Shown here: positions 29,101-41,427 of the stretch, in pieces
How positions within the stretch are numbered: the stretch's first letter is position 1
Layout of the letters: each line of letters starts with the position of its first letter
Translations under genes and position numbers: made by a program
Assembly: GCA_002104945.1 (NCBI GenBank)
Contig: MCFH01000013.1
Span: 248,001-312,000 of the forward strand
Source: Piromyces finnis
Taxonomy: Eukaryota > Neocallimastigomycota > Neocallimastigomycetes > Neocallimastigales > Neocallimastigaceae
Direction: 5' to 3'
DNA length: 64,000 nucleotides
The notes under the pieces: generated by a model
Database searches by the model: none
Told to the model about the DNA's origin: nothing
What the model saw: the letters and a program-made list of their open reading frames with translations, nothing else

Positions 29101-30210
29101 TCTATATCAAGAGAATTACCACCAACACCGCCAGCCGCCATGAAAAAAAGTGATAAAGCTGATTATCTCCATCATTTATCTCCACTTTCCCTTAATAATA
29201 GTAAAAATGGTGGCTTGAATTCACCACTATCACCACTTTCTCAACGTCCTCTCCTCTCCCCGGCTACACCCACTCGTCCAAATCTTAGATCACAACAAAA
29301 TTTCACCACCAATAGTGCTGTTGGTAATACAAGTTTTAATGCAGGAAATCAAAGCTTTTATTATCAATCTCCCTTGGCCGATAAAAATGCCATTATTCAG
29401 CCAATGAATAAGGAGGATGCTATAAAGAATCCAATTAGAGCAGTAGCATGTGATTTAAAAATGGCTGCCTCTAAATGGAATCATAAAGATAATCTCATTA
29501 TTGATAAAGCAGACATTATTGCGCAAAAATTAGATGAACTATCGTATTACAATCAAGTGATTCGTAGTAATCCTTCAGCAAAAAAGATGTTAATTCGAAC
29601 AGCACAAGATATGATGAATCATTGCACCAGTATATTAAACTATGCCAAAGAGATATGTGAAACTTGTACCGATAAACGATTAAAGCTTCAACTTCTTAAT
29701 ACAGTAGAACGTATTCATACCATTGGACAACAGTTAAAGGTTGTAGTTGCCGTCAAATCTGGAAGTCGATTTGATATGGATGGAGATAAACAACTTGTGA
29801 CCTGTGCCAGCAATTTAGTTGAAGCCGTGAAAAGTTTATTAAGTGATTCTGAGGCTGCCTGTCTTCGATCAAACTTTATGCAGCAAAAATTGGAAGAAGA
29901 AGAAGAAGAAAAAGAAAAAAAAAGAAAAGAAGCAGATATTAATCAACATGAACAAAATAAGTTGAATAAAGAGCAAGAAATAAAAGAAGCTATTCAACAT
30001 CAACGTCAACAACACCACCAACAGGAAGAAGAAAAGACAGAAATTCAATATTCTCAGGAACAACAACAGCAAGAAGAAGAAGATACCAATGCATCTCTTC
30101 ATGAAGTCATTGAAGCATCACCATCAATATCAACAAAAGAAAATAACATTTCCCTATCCAAATCTGAAGATTTTATTCTACCTCAAGATATTTATGATAA
30201 TATTTCATAA
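26110..30210 (+). CDS. VCL: Vinculin
   Basis: Six exons join in frame to 1089 residues (animal vinculin has about 1066): 26110-26344, 26603-27126, 27309-27456, 27593-28384, 28542-28736, 28835-30210. The N-terminus matches the vinculin D1 head, from IVEVISELIILNEEV through LGASELLIHSAELL to GRDNLVESIQNILSG and YDEAEIRKIKTICKHI. The middle is helical, as in head domains D2-D4. A Pro-rich neck begins near residue 720 (RELPPTPPAA, then SPLSPLSQRPLLSPATPTRP). Residues about 829-980 match the actin- and lipid-binding tail, with NPIRAVACDLKMAASKW, CTDKRLKLQLLNTVERI and IGQQLKVVVAVKSG. Vinculin links actin to adhesion complexes through talin or catenin. The end is odd: after the tail helices comes about 110 residues of Glu/Gln/Lys-rich low complexity instead of the usual short C-terminal arm. 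Confidence 0.92.
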
Positions 30211-30900
30211 AAAGAAATATATATGTATGATCATCCATATGATGCTAATAGTATTATCAATGATAAAAATAGGAATTCAAAAAAAAAAAAAAAGTAGGGA
30301 TAACAATTTACCATTATTAAAAAAAAATAAATATATGTATTTATTTTTTGTATAAATACAATATAAATTATTAAAAATAGTAATATAAACATGATAAACA
30401 TTCTATTATTATTACTTTTAAATAATAATAATAATAAATTGTAAAAGATTACAAAAAAAAAAAAAAAGTAAAAAAAAAATTAAATAAAAAAAAAATTAAA
30501 AAATAAAAACATTTTTTATCCTTTATAATTTGTAAGATTATAATTATTAATACGCATAATGCATAGAATCGAATGATAAATTTTATGAAATAAACTTTAA
30601 AATTTTATTAATAATTCTAAAACATAAAATAAATAGGTAGATTTATCTCTACCTGTTTATTTAAAAATACCCTTTGTAAAGGAATATTTTTTTTTTTTTA
30701 TTATTATTATTTTAGATTTTAGTTATTTAAAGTTATATATAATTAAATTAAAAAAAAAAAATAAAATTTTTTAAAAAGGATAGATAAAATAAAAAAAGGA
30801 TTTCTTATTATAAATATCATAGAAATGTGAATTAAAAAATAAAACAATATTATATTTTTTAATAGGAATACATTTTAATGGTAGTCACAATCTTATCTCT
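30211..30900. other. Convergent 3' intergenic spacer
   Basis: The 3' ends of the vinculin gene (+) and the exonuclease-like gene (-) face each other here. The spacer is A/T homopolymers without visible coding sequence. Confidence 0.6.
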
Positions 30901-31932
30901 TTACCAATTATCATAATTGTATAAACGACGAAATCTAGCATTATTTTCAAGGTTTCGATAATCAACTATTTTTTTTTTAAAAAAATAGTAATAAATATAT
31001 AAAAAAAAAAAAAAAAAGTATTAACATAATAATAATAATAATAATATATATATTTAAAAAAATAATCTTGTAGAATGAAAATAAAAAAAAAGTAAATAGT
31101 ATATATATTCATACATGCAACAATATCCGATGGAATAGGATAATTTAATATATTTTGATATTTTCTTTCTGATATATCAAAATTATCAAGGAAATAAAGG
31201 AAATATTTCATGGTATAGTAAGCATCATTACCTATATATTAGAATTTAATTCATTAAAAATAAAAAATTTAAATGTTATTTTAATTAATTATTAAAAAAA
31301 TTATTATTATTTAAGTAGATAAAGAAATTAAAGTAATTTACCAGCATTATGTAAACAACGATAGTTAATATTACAACGTTTTAATCCATCTTCCAATCCA
31401 TGAGGAGAATCTAAGAAAAAAGCGGTATACACATCTCTAATTTCAATAATACCCTTACCATTAGGGTTAAAATATTGGAAATCATATCCAGTCATAAATC
31501 TAAATTGAAAGTTATTAACTTTACTTTTAAAATAATCAACATCATAGTTAATACTCTGACCCACAATAAACTAACCGTTTTTAAATCATTGACAAATTCT
31601 TTTTCAATTTCATCTAAAGACTGATGATCTGAAGAAAAGATGCAATTATCCTTATTATCAGGAACATTATCTTTATTACGTAAAGAATAATATTCCTTTA
31701 CAATCCCATGTTTTTGTTTAATAATTTCACCATTCTTTTTGAAAATAACCCATCCCAATTCAGTAAGTTTAGTTTTATCTTTTTCATAGGCTTCTGTATC
31801 AAAAGACATAAATAATGTATCATTACCAACGACAGTTTTAATTTTATTAACAAATTTAATATTGTATTGTAAGGTTTTAATTTTTGCCTTTCTAATTCTG
31901 TCTGTTTTTCCACGGATTAATGAACTGTTCAT
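30901..31932 (-). CDS. DEDDh 3'-5' exonuclease-like protein (Gfd2/YDR514C type), with an apparent frameshift
   Basis: Exons are 31932-31342, 31231-31115 and 30901-30965; the intact protein would be about 257 residues. Motif I is SFDTEAYEKDKTKLTELGW, with Asp45 and Glu47. Motif II is GQSINYD. Motif III is HNAGNDAYYT, with His and Asp across the first splice junction. This spacing is that of the RNase H-like DEDDh nucleases close to fungal Gfd2 and QIP. They remove nucleotides from nucleic-acid 3' ends with two metal ions. One base appears to be missing near 31565-31580: the frame reading NDLKTVSLL must shift to enter VGQSINYDV. All other junctions are in frame and the catalytic residues are present. 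It may be an assembly error in a live gene or a young pseudogene. The start at 31932 is chosen for its A-rich context; another in-frame Met lies 20 codons upstream. Confidence 0.75.
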
Positions 31933-34900
31933 TTTAATATATAATAATTTTTCTTTAATAGTTGTAACAAAAAAAAAAAAGGAAATATTCAATTATTTAT
32001 ATATTTTTATAAAAAATAATAATTTAATTAATACTAATAATTAAATAATAAAGCAATAACGTTATATGTTTATTCTGTTATAAATAGATATGGTCATAAT
32101 AATAATTTATTAATGTCCAAGTCCTTTTTTTTAATATTATAAATTAATAATAATTAAAATTTTCATTGCTACGTCCATACCTAAAATAACCTTAAATAAC
32201 CTACCATTAAACTTTTTTAAAAAATTAATTTAATTTTTTAATGTTCTAAATGGTGACATTAATTATTAATAAATTATGGATAATTGTGTATAATAAATAA
32301 ATATATAAAAAAAACAAGTAAAACGACCATTTTCATTAAACTTTAATTACTACTACTTTTTTTTTTATTGTTATTATGATATGGCTAAATAGAGAACAAT
32401 TATACTAATTGAAAATTACTTTTTTTTTATATTCAATGTCAATAGTCTATTAAAAGTAACAATAATATTTTTTTTTTATTTTTAAAATATTATTAATATT
32501 AAATAGACCTAATACTCCATTAAGGATTTAGGCTCGTAATATATTGATATTAATCAAGATGAAGAATATTTACAAATAAAAATAATAACATTTTAATTCA
32601 GTACTTTTGATCATTATTGTTGCTCTAATTATTTTATATTTCATGGATATTAATAAAATAAAAAACTGATGTAATTAAAGTATATTAATAAGCCTAGTAA
32701 ATACAACAAATTTAGTTTAAAAATTTAGTTTTAAAAACACCAAAAGTTAAAACTTTGAATAATTAAAAAAAAAAAAGCATTATTTAAAGAAATTACTCCT
32801 TTTTATAAATATTGAATTTATAAAGTATTTTAATCATTTTTATTCTCGCATAAATTATTTTCAAATTTTAGTTAATGAAAGTCTTTAATTATATAAATAT
32901 AATATTATAACATTTATAATATTTCCATTCCACTTTGTATTAGTATTATTTACTATTATTATTACTTACTATTATTATTATGATATATTAATTATTGCTG
33001 TTAACCTCTATTATTACTTACTATTATTATTATGATATATTAATTATTGCTATTAAATACTATTATTAACCCGTTGTTCAATTTTTTCATTCTTCAATCC
33101 ATTTATTACATTTCTAACAATGCAATACATACGTATACATGTATGTAATATGAAATGTATTTCAATTTCAATAATGTTAAATTTAAAAAAAGGTAACTTC
33201 TGTATATGAAATTTTTTTAAAAAAAAATATTTTTAAAATTTCCATATTATTATATAAATGAATTTCTAACTTTATTTCATATTATTTTTTCAATTTTTAA
33301 TTCATTTGATCATCTGTTAATTAATTTAAATAATTTATATTTAATTGTAACACTTTGCATAAATTAATATAAATAAAACATATATTACAGTATATTGAAA
33401 AAATAGAAAAATAAATCGAGACATATATTTGTACCACTTTGAAATTTTTGGTTGAATCTATGATCCACTAAGCCTTTCAATTCTAATATAGGATAACAAT
33501 ATATTAAGGGATGGATGTTTGGATGTTAGCCACCTTTTTTCATATTGTTTGTGTAACAATTGTTGCTTTTTATGATTAAAAAATTAATATATATAAAATT
33601 AAAATGATAATATAATTTAATTAAAATAAATATATTGATGTATAATATTTAATTTATATTGAATTAATTTTTATAAGGTTTGATGTAACATTTTCCAAAA
33701 AAAGAAAAAAATATATTAATTAAAAAAAGATTAAAATAGTTTTTTTTAAATAAAATGGAAAAAAAAAAAAACTTGTCAATTATAATAGTTGACTTTTACT
33801 ATCCTCACATCCATTATTATCATAACAAAGGGAGTATTTTGTTGACATGAGGATAATAAAGAATTTTATCAAAAGTATATTTTAATTATATTCAATGTGG
33901 AAATATTTTATTTCATAGTGCTCTTTATTGTCATCACCACATACAAATTATATAATGATGCATGCCTATTTCCTATTTTATTACATTAATAACAATAAAA
34001 ATAAAAATAATAATGAATATATTAAGTTATTATAAATCCAAAATAGTAAAATAATAATAATTTTAGTTCTGAATAATAATAATATTATTAAAAAAACTTT
34101 AATTATTATAAAAAAAAGTATTTCATTAGGTATATGTTAATAAAAAAAAAAGTTAGATTTTTAATTAATATTTGTCATAATGATGATGTTAATGTTGAAA
34201 ATGAATAAACTTTTTATTATGTAAATATAAACAGTAAAAATCATAAAGTTTTTGTATATGTTGTAGAATAAAATGAGATATATATAAAGGTATTTTTTTT
34301 CTTTACCTTTAGGTAGTACTGTTTATATACTAATATTTTTTTTTAAAAAAATCTCTTAAAATTTCTATTTTATAAACCATTATAATAATTTTAATACTAT
34401 TAAGAGTGATAAGTAAATGTCAATTATTTAAAATTTATTGTCTCTAAAGATTTCTGTCATTTTGATGTTTTTTTTTTCAAACATCTACTTTTTAATAAAT
34501 TATTAAAATAAAATAAAAAAAATATAAAATAATTTAACTCATCTCTATTTATTTATAAAAAAAATGATTTATTCTGTCTCTAATACAATGTAACTAGAAG
34601 TTTTTTTTTTAAAAAAAAAAAAGAAAAAGAAAAAACAACTTTTATAAAGTTAATGCAAAGAGTAATTGTTATCCAATCATCTCAAAGTATTTCCTTTTTT
34701 ATTATAATTAAAACTTTAGGTTTTCCAAATAAAATGGTAGGAAGGAACAAGCTAAAAAGTTTTCATTTAGCATTAATGAATTGGTATTGTTTTTTTTTTT
34801 TTTTTTTTTTTTTCTAATTATTCACATTCTTTTAATTTTCTTTTCTCATTTAGTTCTCTTATCATTATTCTTTTTGTAAAGGCGAGTTTCTATATTAATA

Positions 34901-36535
34901 AAGGATTAAAAATTTATTTATTATAATTTAGAATTTCTCTCGATTTTATTGGTTTTTATTTTAAGAATAATAATAAAAATTGTAAAAGTTTTTTTTTAAT
35001 TAAATTAATGGTTTTTTTAATAATAAAACTTTTTTAAAAAAAGAAAAGATTCTAAGAAAAAAAGATGATTTCTTTTGTATGTAAAATTATAAAAGTGTTT
35101 TTATATATATTTAACAAGCATTTTAAATATGTTAACTACTCTTTATGCGAAAAAAGAATTCCTGTAAAAAAAAAAAAAAAGAGAGAGAAAAATTTACATT
35201 TTAAAAAATATAATAAATAAGGTTTGTTTTTTCAATTATTATTTAAAACATTTTATTTAAAAAAAAAATAAATAAAATGAAATACCTTTTTTTCATAATA
35301 TAAGAAATTTTTAATTAAATAACTTTATTTAAATTGTTGGTTAGAAGAAGTTAAAAAAAAAAATATCAAAATGACTTACCAAGATGAATTATCAAAACTA
35401 AACTAATGATTTTTATAATTAAAAAGAATATTTATTATATTAGTACTGCTAATAAATATTTAATGGTAAGAGTATTAAATAAAGAGTAATTGTTGGTTAA
35501 TATTTAATGCATTAAAAAAAAAAACTTTTTCTATATTCCTCTTTTGATTTTTAAAATCCTTGTCATAAAAAGTGTAATGAATAATAAAAAATTATATATA
35601 ATAATAATTATAATATTTATTAATAAATGTTGAATAATTTTATTTTATAATAAATAATATTTATCTATGAGTATTTATTATTATTTATATTATTAATTAA
35701 TTAATTATTTATTTATTAATTATTTATTTATTTATTAATTATTTATTTATTTATTTACTTTTTAATAATTTTAATTTAATTTTGAACCCTCATTTTATTA
35801 TTATTAAAACTTTAAAAAAATTGACAAAAAATATAAATAAACTTTGTCACACCAAAATTTTAATAGTTAACGTTTTATTTTTTGATGTTATTGTACTCCT
35901 ATCTATTTTATATTAAAAATCACTTTTTAATATAATTATTTGTATTAAATATGCTATTTATAATATATTACAAGTCTATTTTAATTTTAATATAAAAAAA
36001 CAAAAAACTTTAAAAATATTAATTTATATATAACATCAAGTTTGTTTCAAAATATATTACATTTTATTACATTTTTAATGTAAATAGTATATTAAATATA
36101 TTAAAATAGACTATTTTTCTCTCATTTAATTTATTTAATATATGTAAAAAAATTCTATTGATGATTGAAATTCTTTTAAAAATTTAATAAAATTTTAAAT
36201 TAAATGAATATAAATCTACTTTATTAAAAATATATTATAAACTATGTATAATAAATATATTAATTTAATAATATCCATAGATTTATGATAAAGAATAAAA
36301 AGTGATAATAATAAATTTTATCATCGCTACACTATTTTATATATATTATATTAGAAATTATTTATATATTTAATTATAAAATCTAATATAATAATTACAA
36401 CAGTCCAATAATAAGAAATCAAAGGAATAATACTAATAAAAAAATAGTATATAAGCAAAAAAAAAAACTTTTTTTTTTTAAAATTAAATTATAAAATAAT
36501 TTTGTTTTTTAAATTAATAATAAAGAATAATCAAC
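31933..36535. other. Long intergenic spacer
   Basis: About 4.6 kb of A+T-rich DNA with homopolymers. It contains a two-copy 52-bp tandem duplication near 32950-33052 and an imperfect inverted repeat (TATCCTCA and TGAGGATA) near 33800-33856. No gene was recognised. A tiny open frame at 35371 (MTYQDELSKLN then stop) has a good start context but no continuation. Confidence 0.6.
32950..33052. repeat. 52-bp tandem duplication, two copies
   Basis: A segment containing TATTATTACTTACTATTATT and ending in ATTAATTATTGCT occurs twice with a period of about 52 bp. The second copy ends at about 33051. Differences between the copies are few. Confidence 0.85.
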
Positions 36536-37125
36536 ATGCAATTCAAGTACGTTTTATTAGCTGCTGCCGCTGCCGTCGCCGTTAGTGCTGAAACCAGCCA
36601 AGGTAAATTATTTATTAAAGATATAGAGTCATTTAAAAAGGATTTTAATGGATATTAACGATAAAAATAAAATATACATTATAAAATAAATTAGAATGTA
36701 TTGTTAACAACAAGTGTGACAGTGATGTCGCTTGTATTGCCAAGTGCTTCAACGTTCCAGCTCCAACTTATAAGCAAGTTAACGAAGCTACTTCTTGTAT
36801 TGAAGATTGTAAGGGTAACGCTGCTTGCTACACTGACTGTATCAACACTTACTTCATGGGTAACAACGGTAACACTTACACCGATGGTTCCGCTAATGCC
36901 CCAGAAAACACTAATGCTTCTGCCACCACTGAAGCTGCTGCTACCGCTACTGCTACTGATGCTGCTGCTTCTGCCACTGCTACTGGTGCTCTTAGCAACG
37001 TTGTTGCCGGTAACAGTACCGTTGCTGCTAACAACACTACCACTACCACCACTAGTGGTGCTGGTCGTACCGTCGCTGCCTCTCTTAGTGCTCTTGTTCT
37101 CTCCGCTGCTTACTTATTACTTTAA
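36536..37125 (+). CDS. Small secreted Cys-rich protein with predicted GPI anchor
   Basis: Two exons (36536-36602 and 36695-37125) give 165 residues. The N-terminus MQFKYVLLAAAAAVAVSA is a clear signal peptide. The mature part has eight Cys in the pattern C-x5-C-x5-C-x3-C-x16-C-x3-C-x5-C-x3-C, probably four disulphides. A Thr/Ala/Ser/Asn-rich stalk suited to O-glycosylation follows. The end is a hydrophobic tail (VAASLSALVLSAAYLLL) preceded by a small-residue SGAG region, the signature of a GPI addition signal. The eight Cys recall CFEM modules but the spacing does not fit well, so I leave the family open. Codon use is striking: GCC, GTC, ACC, AAC and TAC are common here and rare in all neighbours, which suggests very high expression. 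It is probably an abundant wall or plasma-membrane protein. Confidence 0.85.
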
Positions 37126-37708
37126 GTAAATTATATATTTAACAAAATAGATATATATATAATAAATATTATATATATACTTAGAAAGTATCATCTTGTA
37201 AATAAGTATGACACATTAATTAAATAACCAAATGGTTGATTATTTTTTATTAACTAATAGAGTATACAATAAATAGAACTCTAAAAAAATATATTTATAT
37301 ATAATGATTATAAAATATAACCATACGCCTTAAAAATCTAAAGGTTAAAAAAAAAAAAAAGAATTTGAAAATTATTAATTTAAAAAAAAAATAAATTAAA
37401 TAAATTATAAAAAAAATTAAATAATAATTAAAAAAAATACTTATTGTAATGAATATAATTGTGTGTGAAAGCTTTATTATAAAGAAGTAATTATATAAAA
37501 TTTTAATAGTTATATTGTGGTATATGTTCCTTTGCTATTTTTAGCACGATATACCTTTTGTGTAGTTCAAAAGTTGAAATTCCATTCAAGAACTAACATA
37601 GTTTTATTCAATAAATTTAAACTGGCCAAATACAAAAAAAGTATGAATATTATGGTAAGCAATACTTAAAGTTTCGTTGCCATTTTGGTACGATATATCT
37701 TTATTTGG

Positions 37709-37731
37709 ACGAAACATTCATAATGTTTCGT
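37709..37731. repeat. Perfect inverted repeat (hairpin)
   Basis: ACGAAACATT and AATGTTTCGT form a 10-bp stem with a 3-base CAT loop. The surrounding 200 bp is richer in C and G than the rest of the spacer. No terminator or RNA family can be assigned. Confidence 0.8.
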
Positions 37732-39191
37732 ACGACTCCATATTAATATAAAATTTCTTGAAAATGAAAAAATATAAAGAATTTACTGAACGACATCTCA
37801 CTCTTTGATATTACTTTTATTATTTCATTTAATTTATTAGGTGGAGTACAAATGGTAGAGTTCATCGAACTATTGTGCCTCTATAATAATTTTTATATTT
37901 CATTTAATATTTTTTTTTTTTAAAAGAAATTAAAAAAAAAATATAAAATCATGGAATTATCAAGGAATTTAATATTCCTTTTATACCAAAATAGGTAACT
38001 TTTAACAAAGAATTAAAGTTTTATTATTAAGTTTAATATAAAATTATTAATGTTGAATTGTTTGTGTGTTGAATTCCATCCTTTCCATTGCAATTGAATA
38101 TAAAAAAATTAGATATATAATTTACATTATATTTTAAAAAGATATTTGTTAATAACTATGACAAATCTTGGTACCAATTATATGATTATTTATTTAAATG
38201 ATAAATATTAAACCCTTAATATAGAGTATATCATTATAAAAATTATTTATTCTTTAGAATTAAATAATAAATTAATTTATACTTAATATTACTGTTTTTT
38301 TTTTTTTCTTTTTTTTTTTGGTTTTTGTTAATAAACTTCGTTAAAGTACACACACAAAATGTTTAAGATTAAAATAAAAATCTACACAAGATGGAAGTAT
38401 TGAAAATTAAAAAAAAAAAAAAAGTTTAATCCTGGGTTGAAGTAAATTGTAATGTTTTTTCTTGAATTACAATTTTCATTCTTATAAATGTACTTATGAT
38501 TCATAATAACTAACTAATAAATATATTGATGGTCTTATCCTCAACTGAATTTTGTACTGATATTTATAAATTGTCATTTATTTTTTGGTAGACATTCATA
38601 TATGCATTGTGTAGTAAAACAATAAGTGATACTATGTAAAAGTCGGTAATGAATATAGATTAATAAAAAAAGAGATGAAAAAACTTGGGATATAGAAAAT
38701 TTTTGTGGTACGATAGAATTTATTATTTTTACCGTTTTCAAGTATTATTATAATTTTTATCATCTAATGTTATTTTAGTTACGTTTATTCAAAACATAAA
38801 AATGTAAAAAAGGAAGATATATTTGCTTTTTAAATTTATCATTATTTTCTTTATTTTTTTTTTTTTTTGTTGTGTGCTTGGTTATCCCTTTAATAAAGGT
38901 TATTTAAAAATTAAAAGTCATGAAAAAAAAAATAAAAATAAATAACTAAACAGGACATTTATTGAAAATTAAAATTAATTAATATATTTAATGAAAATTA
39001 AAATAGGAATAATATAAATATAATATAAATATAGGTTAATTATTTAATATAAAAGTGTTATTAATTTTTATTTATATTTTTTTAAAAAAAAAAAAAAAAA
39101 GATTAAAGTATAATTAAAATACAATGATTATGTTTTAGTAAAATCCTAGCCTTTTTACTTTTAACTAAAAATGCCTAGAATATAAGTTACC

Positions 39192-39226
<35 letters not shown>

Positions 39227-39325
39227 ATAGTCATTTTTATTTATTATTTAAAATTTTAAATATCATAATAAAGATTTTAACAGCCTTTAAAAAATAAAAA
39301 CTTTCGATTTTTTTTCCCATATCTC

Positions 39326-39590
39326 TTACGTTGTGAGACTTTTGAAAACCGAAACGATAATAATATTCCACAAGAAATTATTATCGACTTCCTACTCTGC
39401 AATTTTTAATGAACCTTTGTTAAAAATAATACTATTTGCAATAATTCTAATAATGAAAAGTTTAATTCCTTAAATTTGAATAATTCTGTTAGTTTAAATA
39501 GTAATTTAGTTCATAATAGTTCTAAACATTCAATAAATATTAATGTGTATAATTATTTTAGTTTGACATTCAAATATATATATATATAAA
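39326..39590 (+). pseudogene. Possible decayed coding fragment, Asn/Ser-rich
   Basis: One frame reads CETFENRNDNNIPQEIIIDF, then two adjacent stops, then an Asn/Ser-rich stretch (NNSNNEKFNSLNLNNSVSLN) of about 60 codons before another stop. There is no start codon or splice context that makes it a gene. It could be a fragment of a former low-complexity protein gene or chance. Confidence 0.25.
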
Positions 39591-40065
39591 TTTCTTTTTG
39601 AAGAAAGTTTTAATAATAAGGATAATTCGAGAGAATGAAAAAAACTTAAAGTGTCAAATTATACTAGATACTTTGAAAAGTATCTCTATTTTTGATGTTC
39701 CCTACAAAAATATATTAATCAAAAACTCACCATGTTTTTAACCTATATAAAATGAAAAGGCCACTTTTTATTTTTTTCACACAATAAAATTATGAAAAAC
39801 AAAAGATGATAGGAAAAAAAAAAAAAAAAAATCAATTTATTTTTATAATTTATTTTAATAGATAGTTTATTTTCTTTTAAATATAAATATATAGGTTTAT
39901 TTTAATCAAAATTTACAATTCTTAAATACAATAAATAAATACGGTATATACAATATTCATATATTAAAAATATGATTTGGGTATGATTTAATTTTTTTTT
40001 TTTTCTTAAAAAAAAATTAAAAGTTAGATGGTTGGAAAGGTTGTAAGGGGTAGAGATGGGAAATA

Positions 40066-41427
40066 TTAAAATAATGAAATGGTAACAATTAATGCCACAA
40101 TAAACATGAGACTAAAACGTTCTGAATGGCCTTTTCCTTCATATCCAGTATTCTTTTCATTATAGATATCTTTTCCTAAAAATTCCATAGTATTTGTTAT
40201 TTTGAATGAATAAAAATGATCCTTTTCGTAAAAACTATAATTATCCAATATTTCACTTATATTTTCCGGGGTAAAGTAAGAAAGAGGTTCTTCTTCTTCT
40301 TCTTCTTCAAAATCACAGTTTGATTGAAAATCTTTAACAAATCTATAGCTAAAGAATGGATATTTATATATGTCTCTATTATGTCTATGCTGTTTACACA
40401 ATATATATTTGGCATCCTGTCCCTTAAGATTTTTAATGGATAAATCAATATTTTTACTGTGGCCTAATACATAATGTAAAGAATAATAATCTTTAACAAT
40501 AATGAAAATCATAATAGCTGTATTACCATCATCATCAATTGGTATATTGAAATCGCAATCTAATTTCACTAATTCAATAATGGTACGATAATAATTTTCA
40601 CAATACTCTTCCTTTCCTTCGGTATATAAATTTTTAAGGAGAAGAGATAAAACCGATTCATGATATGGATTGATATAGTTTATCCTACAATTTCTTTTCC
40701 CTATATAATGAATACCTTTATAGTCTCCATTTTCAGCTAAATACATCGCAGCCGTTTTTTCTTGAGTATCCCTAACATTCACATTTATATTTCTAACTCT
40801 GCTTAAATATTTGATTGGCTTTAATAAATGATTCTTACAACAGTAGATAAGTACAGATTCATTATTGTAATTTAAATGATTGATATCAATATCTGAATCT
40901 AATAATTCCTTGAAACTTGACATAGTATTGACAGCATGAAATAATGCCGTTTCTCCATTATTATCCGACATATTTAATGAGTTACCATCAGAAATGAAAT
41001 ATTTAACGGCAAATAATAATTTCGGATCTTGAACGGCATACATTAAAGCCGTCATTCCATATTCATCTTGAACACAAGAGTTTATATTCAAAGGTAATAA
41101 CCATTTTATAGCGTATTTATTTCCAATTCTACAAGCTCTAATTAATATATCACTATTTTTTAAAGTTTCTAAAACATTAGCAAAGGCTTCATGCATTAAA
41201 ATTTTCCTTATAACACAAAGTTTTTTGTTATTGGAAGTTTTTGTTTCAATAACAATACGATATATTTCATATATAAAATTTTGTATAGCTTGAATGTTTC
41301 TTTTTTCATTGAAAAAGGTTTTAATTAAAACCTTATTGGCGTTAATTGATTTTACCGCTTTCTTGGTGGAAGAATTGTTAAAATCAATAACATGTTCTAT
41401 TTTAAAATTTTCAAATTCCATTTTCAT
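40066..41427 (-). CDS. Ankyrin-repeat protein with C-terminal membrane anchor
   Basis: A single-exon gene of 453 residues. The first 90 residues are helical without clear repeats. From about residue 90 there are roughly eight ankyrin repeats, most of them degenerate, for example YGMTALMYAVQDPKLLFAVK, NNGETALFHAVN and EKTAAMYLAENGDYKGIHYI. A short EEEEEEE acidic stretch follows near residue 375. The protein ends with a hydrophobic segment (FSLMFIVALIVTISLF) right at the C-terminus, so it is probably a tail-anchored membrane protein, or less likely GPI-anchored because no signal peptide is visible. Ankyrin repeats bind protein partners; none is identified. Both ankyrin genes in this window lack introns, unlike most neighbours. 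Start is the Met at 41427 with a second Met two codons later. Confidence 0.85.
   Translation of the reverse strand: MKMEFENFKIEHVIDFNNSSTKKAVKSINANKVLIKTFFNEKRNIQAIQNFIYEIYRIVIETKTSNNKKLCVIRKILMHEAFANVLETLKNSDILIRACRIGNKYAIKWLLPLNINSCVQDEYGMTALMYAVQDPKLLFAVKYFISDGNSLNMSDNNGETALFHAVNTMSSFKELLDSDIDINHLNYNNESVLIYCCKNHLLKPIKYLSRVRNINVNVRDTQEKTAAMYLAENGDYKGIHYIGKRNCRINYINPYHESVLSLLLKNLYTEGKEEYCENYYRTIIELVKLDCDFNIPIDDDGNTAIMIFIIVKDYYSLHYVLGHSKNIDLSIKNLKGQDAKYILCKQHRHNRDIYKYPFFSYRFVKDFQSNCDFEEEEEEEPLSYFTPENISEILDNYSFYEKDHFYSFKITNTMEFLGKDIYNEKNTGYEGKGHSERFSLMFIVALIVTISLF

Larger units (their letters stand above)
37126..40065. other. Long intergenic spacer with possible coding remnant
   Basis: A+T-rich spacer between the GPI protein gene and the ankyrin gene. 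It contains a perfect hairpin at 37709-37731, a hairpin of ATTGTAAT/ATTACAAT near 38446-38473, a T run of about 30 bases near 39199-39224, and a weak Asn/Ser-rich coding-like stretch at 39326-39590. No intact gene was seen. Confidence 0.6.

Noticed and set aside
31557-31576. A 20-base GT...AG segment in the exonuclease gene whose removal would restore frame
   Set aside because: Far too short for a spliceosomal intron, and its loss would delete the VGQ of motif II; a one-base indel is simpler.
35371-35406. 11-codon open frame with a good start context (MTYQDELSKLN)
   Set aside because: Stops at once, with no donor site or continuing exon found.
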